A DNA stretch of 43,058 bases from Alistipes sp. (GTDB taxonomy: Bacteria; Bacteroidota; Bacteroidia; Bacteroidales; Rikenellaceae): assembly GCA_021204515.1 (NCBI GenBank), contig JAJPZH010000042.1, forward strand, positions 1 to 43,058, given 5' to 3'. A model generated the notes under the pieces. The model saw only the letters and a program-made list of their open reading frames with translations. It was not told where the DNA came from and did not search any database. Within the stretch, counting starts at the first letter, position 1, and each line of letters opens with the position of its first letter. Position numbers and translations under genes: made by a program. Shown piece by piece: positions 15,687 through 23,765 of the stretch.

Positions 15687-17783
15687 TTACTCCAGTTCCA
15701 GATTGCTCACCCGCCCGGTCACCCCGAAAGGGAAATCGGGGTACACGTAAAGTCCGAACCGGGGTTCCGTCTCGCCGTGCGTATAGTTCCAGATGCTGGC
15801 GTAATCGTCCGCATCCTCGCCCATGTTTTCCAGTTGGCGCAGATAGGCGGCCAGCGATTTATTCTCGACGATATAGATCTCGCCCATCCGGTCGATGATC
15901 GGACTGTGGCGGCGCGTACGGTCGTGGTCGAAACGCAGGATGCGCTTGCCTTCGGGCGTAATGCCCACCAGCCTGAACGACATGCTCTTGCCGATGGCCG
16001 GCAGGTTCAGCACGCTGCGGTCGGTCGCAAGGAACGGCAGCCGGTGTCTCTTCATAAAGCGGCGGAGCCGTTCGGCCGTGTCCCCGCCCTTTTCCAGCTC
16101 GGCATCCAGTTCCCCGGCCTGTTCGGGCGTCAGCCGGCCGTAAATCTTCTCCTCGTGCTGTTCCTGCAGCGAACGGCTGTTGGGCGTAAAGACGGCGTAA
16201 TTTTCCTGAAACCCCTTCACCGAGAAAGTGTAATAGCAAACCACCCCCAGCGAATTGAGTACCTGCCGCAGACGGGTCGTATGCCCGCGGCGCGACGCCG
16301 CGACGGTATAAACCAGCTGGTTGGTGACGAGCCACCCGGCCGAGAGTATCCTGCGGATCGCCTCCTGCGCTTCGGGCGTCACCTCCAGCGGCGATTGGAA
16401 ATGGGTCTGGATGATGAACTGCCGCACGCCGACGGCCGAAGCCTTCTCTTTGAACTCTTTCAGCACTTCCACCAGCCCGTCGTCGATACGCATCGGCAGA
16501 TAGGCCGGCAGACGCGAACCCAGACGCACGCGCTGCAGTTCGGCGTATTTTTCGCCGTCGGGACGCCCGGCGTTGGCCTTGCGCTTGCGGCAGGCCATGC
16601 GGTATACGGCCTCCAGTATATTGTGCAGCGTCTTGTTCTGGCTCATCAGAGCGTCCCCGCCCGTGATGAGAATGTCACGCAGCTGCGTGTCTTCTTCGAA
16701 ATAGGTCATCAGGCGGCGCAGCTTGTGGTCCCAGCTCTCTTTGGGCCGCAGGCTCTCGAACTCGAAATTGAGCCGCTCGCTCTGAAAATCGTACATGCGC
16801 TGGCACGACGCGCACAACCCGCCGCAGGCGCGCCCCATCGTGTCGGGAATCAGGATCGCCACCTCCGGATAGCGGCGGTGGATATTGTGCCCGTCGGGCA
16901 GCAGCCACCCCGCGGCATTGGGTTTTCCGGCTTCGACGACGTCCTCTTTCTCCCACGCGCGGATGCTGCCGTAGGTCTCGACCAGCTGCGGCGAGTAGAG
17001 GACATAGCTGCGGATCGCCTCGTCGCCGTACCCTTTCCCGGTCACGTCCAGCAGCGAGAGATAATAGGGCGTGGCGAAGAACGGCATCCCCTTCTTGCGG
17101 GCCTTCGACAGCAGGTACATGGTCTCCGCCGAAAGCGAATTGCCCAGAAAACGGTTCAGCTCCGAGGGACTTTTCACCGCCATCGCCAGATGGAACCTGA
17201 AATCGTTCCACCAAAGGGCCACCTGACGGTATTTGTCTTCATAACTCATCCCCTCCGCGAAACGGAACCGCGAGGGCGTCGATTTGCGGTTCTCGATTTT
17301 CTGCACCAGCAGATGCAGCATGCGCTCCCTGTTGTCGGCCCTGATCTCCTCCACTTGGGGGTCGAGTCCCGAGGGCCAGCGATCGGAGCGGATGCGGACG
17401 CGCGGCATCGAGAGCGGCGGCAGTTCCGGTCCGACGAAGCGTTTGAACAGATAAAACAGGTCGATGAACAGGTCCGTGCGCATCTCCACATTCTCCAGAC
17501 AGCCCGTAAGAAACTGCCACAGCAGCGTCAGCGTCCGCACCGGCATCCGCTCGCCGGTCGATAATTCGCTGACCTCCCGCCCGTCGTAATCGATCAGCAG
17601 CCGAATCTGCTCGCCCGCATCGCCCTGCGCGGACTCCGAACGGGAGACCCACTCGCCCAGACGCCTTCGGAACTGCGCGGCGTCGCCGCTCGCTTCGGCG
17701 GCTGCGACGAGTTCGGGTAATTCCTGACGGTAAAGCTGTCCGAGCTGGTAGAGCGTGAGTGCAAGCATTTTTCTTTGTTTCAT
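15687..17783 (-). CDS. KamA-family radical SAM protein (lysine 2,3-aminomutase-like), long form
   Basis: The 698-residue protein contains the radical SAM cluster motif CxxxCxxC at Cys320, Cys324 and Cys327 (GRACGGLCASCQ), followed by ILITGGDALM and other KamA-like barrel segments (QFIIQTHFQSPLEVTPEA, about 465-482). Classical lysine 2,3-aminomutases are about 420 residues and bind PLP through a PGGGGK lysine. Here about 300 residues precede the cluster, and the GGGG motif is absent; the best PLP-lysine candidate is in LPAIGKS (about 600). The family is widespread in Bacteroidales, but its substrate is not established as far as I know. It is probably a cytoplasmic Fe-S enzyme transcribed alone from a long leader. 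Confidence 0.88.
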   Translation of the reverse strand: MKQRKMLALTLYQLGQLYRQELPELVAAAEASGDAAQFRRRLGEWVSRSESAQGDAGEQIRLLIDYDGREVSELSTGERMPVRTLTLLWQFLTGCLENVEMRTDLFIDLFYLFKRFVGPELPPLSMPRVRIRSDRWPSGLDPQVEEIRADNRERMLHLLVQKIENRKSTPSRFRFAEGMSYEDKYRQVALWWNDFRFHLAMAVKSPSELNRFLGNSLSAETMYLLSKARKKGMPFFATPYYLSLLDVTGKGYGDEAIRSYVLYSPQLVETYGSIRAWEKEDVVEAGKPNAAGWLLPDGHNIHRRYPEVAILIPDTMGRACGGLCASCQRMYDFQSERLNFEFESLRPKESWDHKLRRLMTYFEEDTQLRDILITGGDALMSQNKTLHNILEAVYRMACRKRKANAGRPDGEKYAELQRVRLGSRLPAYLPMRIDDGLVEVLKEFKEKASAVGVRQFIIQTHFQSPLEVTPEAQEAIRRILSAGWLVTNQLVYTVAASRRGHTTRLRQVLNSLGVVCYYTFSVKGFQENYAVFTPNSRSLQEQHEEKIYGRLTPEQAGELDAELEKGGDTAERLRRFMKRHRLPFLATDRSVLNLPAIGKSMSFRLVGITPEGKRILRFDHDRTRRHSPIIDRMGEIYIVENKSLAAYLRQLENMGEDADDYASIWNYTHGETEPRFGLYVYPDFPFGVTGRVSNLELE

Positions 17784-18070
17784 AAGCTGTTGTTTTTCGT
17801 GTTAAGCATCTGTTGACAGGGGACCGCCGCAATCCCGCATCGCGGGCGTCGTCTCACGAAGTGCGGGACAGGTCCGGCGCGATAAAAAATCGCAAAAATC
17901 CGCTGATCGCAGGAAATCCCGGCAAATTCCGCCGCATTTGAAAAACATTGCGCGGAAAATTTACAATTTTTTCCGCCGCGAACATTCAGGATTGCCGCCG
18001 GAGAGCTGTTACGGCAAAATCTGCGGTCTGCACGATATGAACAATAACGGCCGCAGTACGGGATTTTGTG

Positions 18071-18078
18071 CAAAGATA
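18071..18078 (-). promoter_or_regulatory. -7 element of the KamA-family gene
   Basis: The minus strand reads TATCTTTG, an exact TAnnTTTG match, about 290 bp upstream of the start codon. No -33 TTTG is visible at the expected distance. Confidence 0.45.
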
Positions 18079-18191
18079 CGAAAAAAAATCGGCATTTCCC
18101 GGCCCGGCGTCCGAAGGTCCCGGTTCCACGCCCCTTTTCCCGACATGTCCCATCCGACAACAGGAAACCGCGGCCCAACGTCCCGCCAAAC

Positions 18192-18231
18192 AAAATCAGC
18201 CGCCCATGCTTTCGCATAAGCGGCCGATTTC
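18192..18231 (-). terminator. Terminator of the GH2/sulfatase operon
   Basis: GCCGC (18199-18203) pairs with GCGGC (18220-18224), extended inside by ATGC/GCAT and outside, after one mismatch, by AATC/GATT. On the minus strand the stem is followed by GATTTTGTTTGG. It lies about 45 bp below the stop of the last sulfatase gene. Confidence 0.7.
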
Positions 18232-18274
18232 TGCTCACAGGAACGGCATGCTCCGGCCCCGAACGGGCCTGCGG

Positions 18275-19690
18275 CTAATTCCCGTAATCTTTGCGCAGTC
18301 CCGCGGGGCGGGCGTTGGTCGGCGGAACATTCCGCAGGCCGTCGCCCAGATCGCCGCGCATCCGCTCGGCGATCTGCTCCAGCTTTTTCCGGACTCCGGG
18401 ATGCTGCGCGATAACGTTGTACCTCTCCCCCGGATCCCGCCGCAAATCGTAGAGTTCAGGCTCCGTCAGCTCCGCATTCCCGAATTTTCCGGCTTTCCCG
18501 TCCATTCCGGGAACACTCCCTTCGGAAGTCTTGTACCTGTGCGGAAAAACGAGCTTGTAGCGGCCGTCGGTGACCGCTTCGAGGTCGTTCCGGTTGTAAT
18601 AGTAAACGAACCACTCCCGGGGATTGCTTCCGGCCTCTCCGTCCAGCAGGGGTACCAGACTCACCCCGTCGATCTTACGCTCCGGCAGCGGGGCGCCGGT
18701 CAGTTCCGCCACCGTCGGAAACAGGTCGATATTCGAAGCCAGTCGGTTGCAGACCGTTCCCGGGGCGATGCGCCCTTTCCAATACATGATGCAGGGGACC
18801 CGGTTGCCGCCGTCGAACGTGGACATTTTCGCCTCGCGCAACCCTCCGGTCGATCCGGCATGATTCCCGTAGCTGATCCACGGTCCGTTGTCCGAGGTGA
18901 GTATCACCAGCGTATTGCGTTCGATCTTTTCTTCGCGCAGCGTTTTCAAGATCTCGCCCACCGACCAGTCCAGCTCCATCATCACGTCGCCGTAAAGTCC
19001 CTGTTCGCTCCGTCCTTTGAACTTGTCCGAAACGGCGAGCGGAACGTGCGGCATGGAGTGAGCCAGATAGAGCAGAAAAGGCCGTCTGCGGTTTTTCCGG
19101 ATAAATTCCACCGAACGTTCGGTATACGATGTCGTCAGCCGGGACTGGTCGGTGTTGAATTCGACGATCTCGTTCCCGTCGTACAACGGCTGCCGCGGTT
19201 CGTGCGTCTGCGGATCGCGGTTCCACATATCGTTGGAGTACGGCAGTCCGTAATATTCGTCGAAGCCGTTCTGCAGCGGCAGAAACCGGTACGCATCGCC
19301 CACATGCCACTTCCCGAAAACGGCGGTGGCATAGCCTTTTTGTTTGACCAGTTCAGCGATCGTCGTCTCGTCGGGATGAATGCCGAACCAGCAATCAGGT
19401 CCGGGAGCGCCGAAAAAGCCGATGCGGTTCGGGTAGCACCCCGTCAGCAGCCCCGCCCGGGAAGCCCCGCTGATCGGCTGTGCGGCCAGAAAATGCGTAA
19501 ACCGCATACCCTGCGCCGCCATCAGGTCGATATTGGGCGTCCGGTATCCGTATGCACCGTTGCAGGAAAAATCGCCGTACCCCGAATCGTCCAGATTGAT
19601 AATTACGATATTCGTCGGCTCCGCCGCCGTCCCTGCCGCCGGTATCAGGCCGAGCAGCGGAAGCAATGCCGAAATTTTTATCGGTTTCAT
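18275..19690 (-). CDS. Ser-type sulfatase, exported
   Basis: The 471-residue sulfatase has a signal peptide (about 1-23, AAGTAAEP) and the metal-binding start NIVIINLDDSGYGDF. Its activation motif is SGASRAGLLTG with Ser74 in the position converted to formylglycine; S-x-A-S-R fits the C/S-x-P/A-x-R rule. Because the residue is Ser, it depends on an anaerobic sulfatase-maturating radical SAM enzyme, which is not in this window. FGKWHVG and TSDNGPW are further conserved active-site blocks. It hydrolyses sulfate esters on a glycan; galactose, GalNAc or GlcNAc sulfate is likely given the GH2 neighbours, but the subfamily cannot be fixed by eye. It follows GH2 by 16 bp and ends the operon at a terminator. 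Confidence 0.93.
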   Translation of the reverse strand: MKPIKISALLPLLGLIPAAGTAAEPTNIVIINLDDSGYGDFSCNGAYGYRTPNIDLMAAQGMRFTHFLAAQPISGASRAGLLTGCYPNRIGFFGAPGPDCWFGIHPDETTIAELVKQKGYATAVFGKWHVGDAYRFLPLQNGFDEYYGLPYSNDMWNRDPQTHEPRQPLYDGNEIVEFNTDQSRLTTSYTERSVEFIRKNRRRPFLLYLAHSMPHVPLAVSDKFKGRSEQGLYGDVMMELDWSVGEILKTLREEKIERNTLVILTSDNGPWISYGNHAGSTGGLREAKMSTFDGGNRVPCIMYWKGRIAPGTVCNRLASNIDLFPTVAELTGAPLPERKIDGVSLVPLLDGEAGSNPREWFVYYYNRNDLEAVTDGRYKLVFPHRYKTSEGSVPGMDGKAGKFGNAELTEPELYDLRRDPGERYNVIAQHPGVRKKLEQIAERMRGDLGDGLRNVPPTNARPAGLRKDYGN

Positions 19691-19706
19691 TGTTTTCGGA
19701 CTTATA

Positions 19707-22136
19707 TCAGTTGCACTGCACCGTCACGGTATTCGATTTGAGCGTCGGACTCTTCGCCTTCACCTTCAGCACGCCCTTCTCTCCGGTCGCCTGCAGGATA
19801 AGCAGGGCCTTGCCCATGAACGCCTTCCGGTCGAGCACCTTGTGCGGACTCAGGTCGATGATGTCGCCGTTCTCCACACCGATCAGTTTGTAGGGTCCCG
19901 TCACCTCGAAAGTCAGGTGGTTGTCGGCATAGGGCACGAAATTTCCGCGCGCGTCGGTAATGTCCGCCGTGATGTATATGACCTCGCGCCTGTCCGTGCT
20001 GATGGTCTTCCTGTCGGCCGAAAGCTTCACGGCGGCAGGTTTCGACGCCGTCCTGTGGCTGGTCCGGGCGATTTCGCGGCCGTCCTTGTAAGCTACGGCA
20101 GTGATGGTTCCCGCCTTGTAGGGCACAAGCCATACGGCCTGCATCTCCTCCTGCTTATCGATGGTTTTCCGACCCAGCGAACGGCCGTTATAAAACAGTT
20201 CCGCATCGTCGCCGTTCGTATAGACCACGACCGGAATCTCCACGCCCTCCTTGCCGGGCCATGTCCAGTGGGGCAGGATATGCACCATCGGCTTGTCCGA
20301 CCACATACTCTGGTAGAGGTAATACGAATCCTTCGGAAATCCGGCCAAGTCGATGATGCCGAAGTTGTTGGTGCGTCCGGGCCATCCCCACGACTCGCCG
20401 AGGTAGTCGAAGCCCGTCCACAGGAATTCGCCGATCATAAAATCGAAATCGCGGGTGCGCTGCCACTGTTTGCGGTGCGTCACGCGGCGCGGCTGGTTGT
20501 CATAACTCGATGCGTAGTGACTGTCGAATTCGGGGAAAACCTCCTCTTCGGTGTAGCTTTCCACCGGGAAAAGCTTGGCCTTCTCCTCGGGTTTGAAATT
20601 ATCGGGCTTATTCCACGAGTTGTACGAGCCGATGCTCCTGTACACGCCGCGCGTCTGGCGGTTGTGCGGAATCTCGGTTCCGACGGCCGCCTTGTTGGGC
20701 TGCTCCTTGCGGAATTTCTCGATGTCGCCGATATTCTCGCCGTCGGCATTGAAGCCGGCCAGATCGGGATAGAGTTTCTGGGTATGCGCCTGCACCGTAG
20801 GCCGGGTCGGGTCCATCTTATGGAACGTATCGACGATTTTCCACTGCAGATAGTGGTGACGGTCCCATCCCCACACTTCGTTGCCGATGCACCAGATCAC
20901 GACGCTCGGATGATTGCGGTCGCGTTTGATGAACTCCGCGAGATCCTGCTCCCACCAGTCGAGGAAATAGATCGTATAGTCGTACTGGGCCTTGTGGCAA
21001 CCGTACCAGTTGAACCAGCCGTCCCAAGGTTCGTCCACGACCATGAATCCCATTTCATCGCACATGCGGTAGAACTCCGGCGCATAGGCATAGTGCGACG
21101 TACGTATCGCATTGCATCCCATCTCCTTGAGCTGTACCAGACGGCGGTGCCACATGTCGTCGGTCAGGGCCGATCCGGCCGCGCCCATATTCTGGTGCAG
21201 GCATACGCCCTTCATTTTCAGGCGTCCGCCGTTGAGCTTGAATCCGAATCCGGCGTCGAACTCCAGTTTCCGGATGCCGAAAGGCGTCACCACCTCGTCT
21301 ACGACCCTGCCGCCGCTCTCGACCGTAGTCCGGAGCGAATAGAGATTCGGGGCGTCGGGACTCCACAAATCCGGACGGGAAACCGTCAGCGTGTCGCGGA
21401 AAAACTCCTGCTTCCAGCCGATAAGTCCCTCCGACACGCTCCGCGCCACCTCGACGCCGTTCATATCGGACACGACCGAAACGACCCGCACGGACGCAGG
21501 CGAGCCGCTCTCGTTGCGTACATCGGTCTCGACCGCCACCGAAGCTTTTTCGGAACTTACCTCGGGCGTGTGCACCCACGTACCGAAACGCGCCACATGG
21601 ATCTCGTCCGTCACGATCAGGTTCACATGCCGGTAAATGCCCGATCCCTGATACCAGCGCGAACTGGGCATCAGCGAGTTATCCACCTTGACCGACATGA
21701 CGTTCTTTCCTTTCACCAGATAGGGCGTCAGGTCGTAATTGATGCCCTGATACCCCTGCGGGCGGTTGCCGACCTTGCGTCCGTTGAGCCACACCGTACT
21801 GTTCGTATAGATCGCGTCGAACTCGATGCAGACGCGCCGTCCCTCCCATTCGGGCCGCCATTCGATCTCCTTCTTGTACCAAGCGATGCCGCCCGGCAGA
21901 AAGGCGTTCTCCCGGCGGTTGTCCTTCGAATATTCCGCCTCTATCGTCCAGTCGTGCGGCACGTCGAGCCTGCGCCACGACGAATAGTCCGTCCCGGGCT
22001 TCTCCGCACCCTCCAGATCGCCGAGGTGGAAATACCAGTCGAAGTCGATGTTGGTCACCGTTCGCGGAGAGGCGCCGTAAGCCGCTGCGGCGCAGCAAAG
22101 CAGCAGGGCGGCAAATAATGGTCTCAGTAGTTTCAT
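19707..22136 (-). CDS. GH2-family glycoside hydrolase (beta-galactosidase-like), exported
   Basis: The 809-residue protein has a signal peptide (about 1-21), a GH2 sugar-binding domain (about 25-185, DVPHDWTIE, FLPGGIAWYKK), an immunoglobulin-like domain (about 190-290), and the TIM barrel with acid/base Glu420 (GNEVWGW) and likely nucleophile Glu581 (WTGFDYLGE). A DUF4982-type domain (about 625-685, VYTNGDDAELFYNGRSLGRK) and a C-terminal GH2 domain 5-like part (YADNHLTFEVTGPYKLIGVE) follow. Most enzymes of this layout are beta-galactosidases; beta-glucuronidase or beta-mannosidase activity is less likely. It is a close paralogue of the GH2 at 26220-28679. A gap of 140 bp separates it from the sulfatase upstream. 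Confidence 0.93.
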   Translation of the reverse strand: MKLLRPLFAALLLCCAAAAYGASPRTVTNIDFDWYFHLGDLEGAEKPGTDYSSWRRLDVPHDWTIEAEYSKDNRRENAFLPGGIAWYKKEIEWRPEWEGRRVCIEFDAIYTNSTVWLNGRKVGNRPQGYQGINYDLTPYLVKGKNVMSVKVDNSLMPSSRWYQGSGIYRHVNLIVTDEIHVARFGTWVHTPEVSSEKASVAVETDVRNESGSPASVRVVSVVSDMNGVEVARSVSEGLIGWKQEFFRDTLTVSRPDLWSPDAPNLYSLRTTVESGGRVVDEVVTPFGIRKLEFDAGFGFKLNGGRLKMKGVCLHQNMGAAGSALTDDMWHRRLVQLKEMGCNAIRTSHYAYAPEFYRMCDEMGFMVVDEPWDGWFNWYGCHKAQYDYTIYFLDWWEQDLAEFIKRDRNHPSVVIWCIGNEVWGWDRHHYLQWKIVDTFHKMDPTRPTVQAHTQKLYPDLAGFNADGENIGDIEKFRKEQPNKAAVGTEIPHNRQTRGVYRSIGSYNSWNKPDNFKPEEKAKLFPVESYTEEEVFPEFDSHYASSYDNQPRRVTHRKQWQRTRDFDFMIGEFLWTGFDYLGESWGWPGRTNNFGIIDLAGFPKDSYYLYQSMWSDKPMVHILPHWTWPGKEGVEIPVVVYTNGDDAELFYNGRSLGRKTIDKQEEMQAVWLVPYKAGTITAVAYKDGREIARTSHRTASKPAAVKLSADRKTISTDRREVIYITADITDARGNFVPYADNHLTFEVTGPYKLIGVENGDIIDLSPHKVLDRKAFMGKALLILQATGEKGVLKVKAKSPTLKSNTVTVQCN

Positions 22137-22276
22137 GCTGTTTCTGTTTTCATTTAAAGTTAGTGCGAGAATTCCTTACTGCAAAGGAATACAAACCTGC
22201 AAAAAGTTAAAATGGACTCAGCGCCGGAAAAATGGATAAAAATACGGCGACGCCCCGCCCACAATATCGTCATACG

Positions 22277-23743
22277 CTACCATTTCGCCGGAAATGGAAA
22301 AACAGCCGATTCCGCATGGGCTTCCCGCATGCAGTTTTCCAGTTCGGCGACCACCTCCGGCCGCTCGGCGGCCAGATCGCGGTCCTCGTGGATGTCGGCC
22401 GACAGATCGTACAGTTCGGTGCGCGCCTTGTCCGTAAAGGCATTGCGCCGCACGGCTTTCCAGTTTCCCCGGCGCACGGCGACCGAGCCGTTCCGCTCGT
22501 GGAACTCCCAATACAGGTATTCATGCTGCGGCTGCCGCTTTTTCCCGGTAAGGGTCGGGTAAAACGAAATCCCGTCATGCCGTACGGAGGCGGGCAGTTT
22601 CACGCCGACCATATCGGCGAACGTGGGCAGCATGTCCCAGAAGGCGCAGACATGGTCGCTCACGCTTCCGGCCTCGATTTCCGGACCGCGGACGACCAGC
22701 GGCACGCGAATACCGCCTTCGTACAGGTCGCGTTTGATCCCGTGCAGCGGCCCGGCGCTGTCGAAAAACCGGGGCGCCGCCCCGCCCTCGTTATGCGGAC
22801 CGTTGTCGCTGCTGAAAATCACGACCGTATTGCCGTCTATGCCCAGACGCCTGAGTTCCGCCATCACTTCGCCGACGTATTTGTCGAGACGCGTCACCAT
22901 GGCGGCGTACGTCGCCATCGGTTCCTGCTGCGAAGCATATCCGCCGGGCAGCATCTCCGGACCGTAATCGTTTCCGCCGCCGGGCGTAAACGCCTTTTCG
23001 GGGAACTGGCCCCGGTAATAACGCATGATTTCGTCTTCGGGCGCCGCAAGTTCCGCATGCGGCAGCGTATAGGCCATCAGGAGGAAAAACGGACGCTGCG
23101 CATGCCCGCCGATAAACTCCAAAGCCTTTTCATGGATCAGATCGGCGGAATACTCCCCCTTGGCATACCCGGCGTTCCCGTCCAGAACGACCCTTTCGTC
23201 GTTATGCCACAAATGGTCCGGGTAGTAGCGGTGCGCCAGAGCCTGACAGTTATACCCGAAGAATTCGTCGAATCCCTGCTTGGCGGGAACCCCTTCTGAG
23301 CCGGGATAACCGAGTCCCCATTTGCCGAAAATTCCGGTCGCATACCCGGCGGTACGGAACATCCGGGCAATGGTGAAGGTATCCTCCGGCAGCGGCTGCT
23401 GTCCGCGGCAATCCGCCCGTACGACGGATTTGTTGCCCCGGATCGGCGTATGTCCGGTATGCAGCCCGGTCAGCAGCACCGAACGCGAAGGCGCGCTGAC
23501 AGCGCTTCCGGCATAGTGCTGGGTAAACAACATGCCTTCCGCCGCCAGCCGGTCGATATTCGGCGTGAGTATCTTCCGCTGCCCCATGCAGCCCAAATCC
23601 CCGTATCCCAGATCGTCGGCAAAAATATATATGACATTGGGAGTCCCTTTCCGGGGCTTCTCCTGAACCTTCCCCGACACCCCTGCTGCTGCCGCGGGCG
23701 CCGCCAGCAGCCCCGCAACCGGTATAATCAAAACACTCTTCAT
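22277..23743 (-). CDS. Ser-type sulfatase, exported (second copy, divergent)
   Basis: The 488-residue protein has a signal peptide (about 1-20) and NVIYIFADDLGYGDLGCMG for metal binding. The activation motif is SAPSRSVLLTG with Ser83 as formylglycine precursor. FGKWGLGYPGSEG and FSSDNGPHNEGG are further sulfatase blocks. It is clearly different from the sulfatase at 18275-19690 in length and sequence, so the two probably remove sulfate from different positions. It lies 22 bp after the GH38-like gene and 140 bp before the second GH2, all on one strand. The same dependence on an unlinked sulfatase-maturating enzyme applies. Confidence 0.93.
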   Translation of the reverse strand: MKSVLIIPVAGLLAAPAAAAGVSGKVQEKPRKGTPNVIYIFADDLGYGDLGCMGQRKILTPNIDRLAAEGMLFTQHYAGSAVSAPSRSVLLTGLHTGHTPIRGNKSVVRADCRGQQPLPEDTFTIARMFRTAGYATGIFGKWGLGYPGSEGVPAKQGFDEFFGYNCQALAHRYYPDHLWHNDERVVLDGNAGYAKGEYSADLIHEKALEFIGGHAQRPFFLLMAYTLPHAELAAPEDEIMRYYRGQFPEKAFTPGGGNDYGPEMLPGGYASQQEPMATYAAMVTRLDKYVGEVMAELRRLGIDGNTVVIFSSDNGPHNEGGAAPRFFDSAGPLHGIKRDLYEGGIRVPLVVRGPEIEAGSVSDHVCAFWDMLPTFADMVGVKLPASVRHDGISFYPTLTGKKRQPQHEYLYWEFHERNGSVAVRRGNWKAVRRNAFTDKARTELYDLSADIHEDRDLAAERPEVVAELENCMREAHAESAVFPFPAKW

Positions 23744-23765
23744 CTCTCGTTCTGTTTGATCGTGC

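Larger units (their letters stand above)
17784..18274. other. 491-bp gap between the KamA-family gene and the sulfatase gene
   Basis: No convincing gene is seen. It holds the terminator of the sulfatase operon (18192-18231), a -7 element for the KamA-family gene (18071-18078), and a leader of about 280 nt. The leader contains several AT-rich inverted repeats: GCGGAAAA (17952-17959) with TTTTCCGC (17969-17976), and GCGAT/ATCGC around 17878-17893. An open frame across 17780-18238 on the minus strand has no recognisable start, domain or family and overlaps the KamA-family start, so it is not called. Confidence 0.7.

Noticed and set aside
17780..18238. A 152-residue open frame on the minus strand in the KamA-family leader.
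   Set aside because: It overlaps the KamA-family start, has odd composition and no recognisable family.
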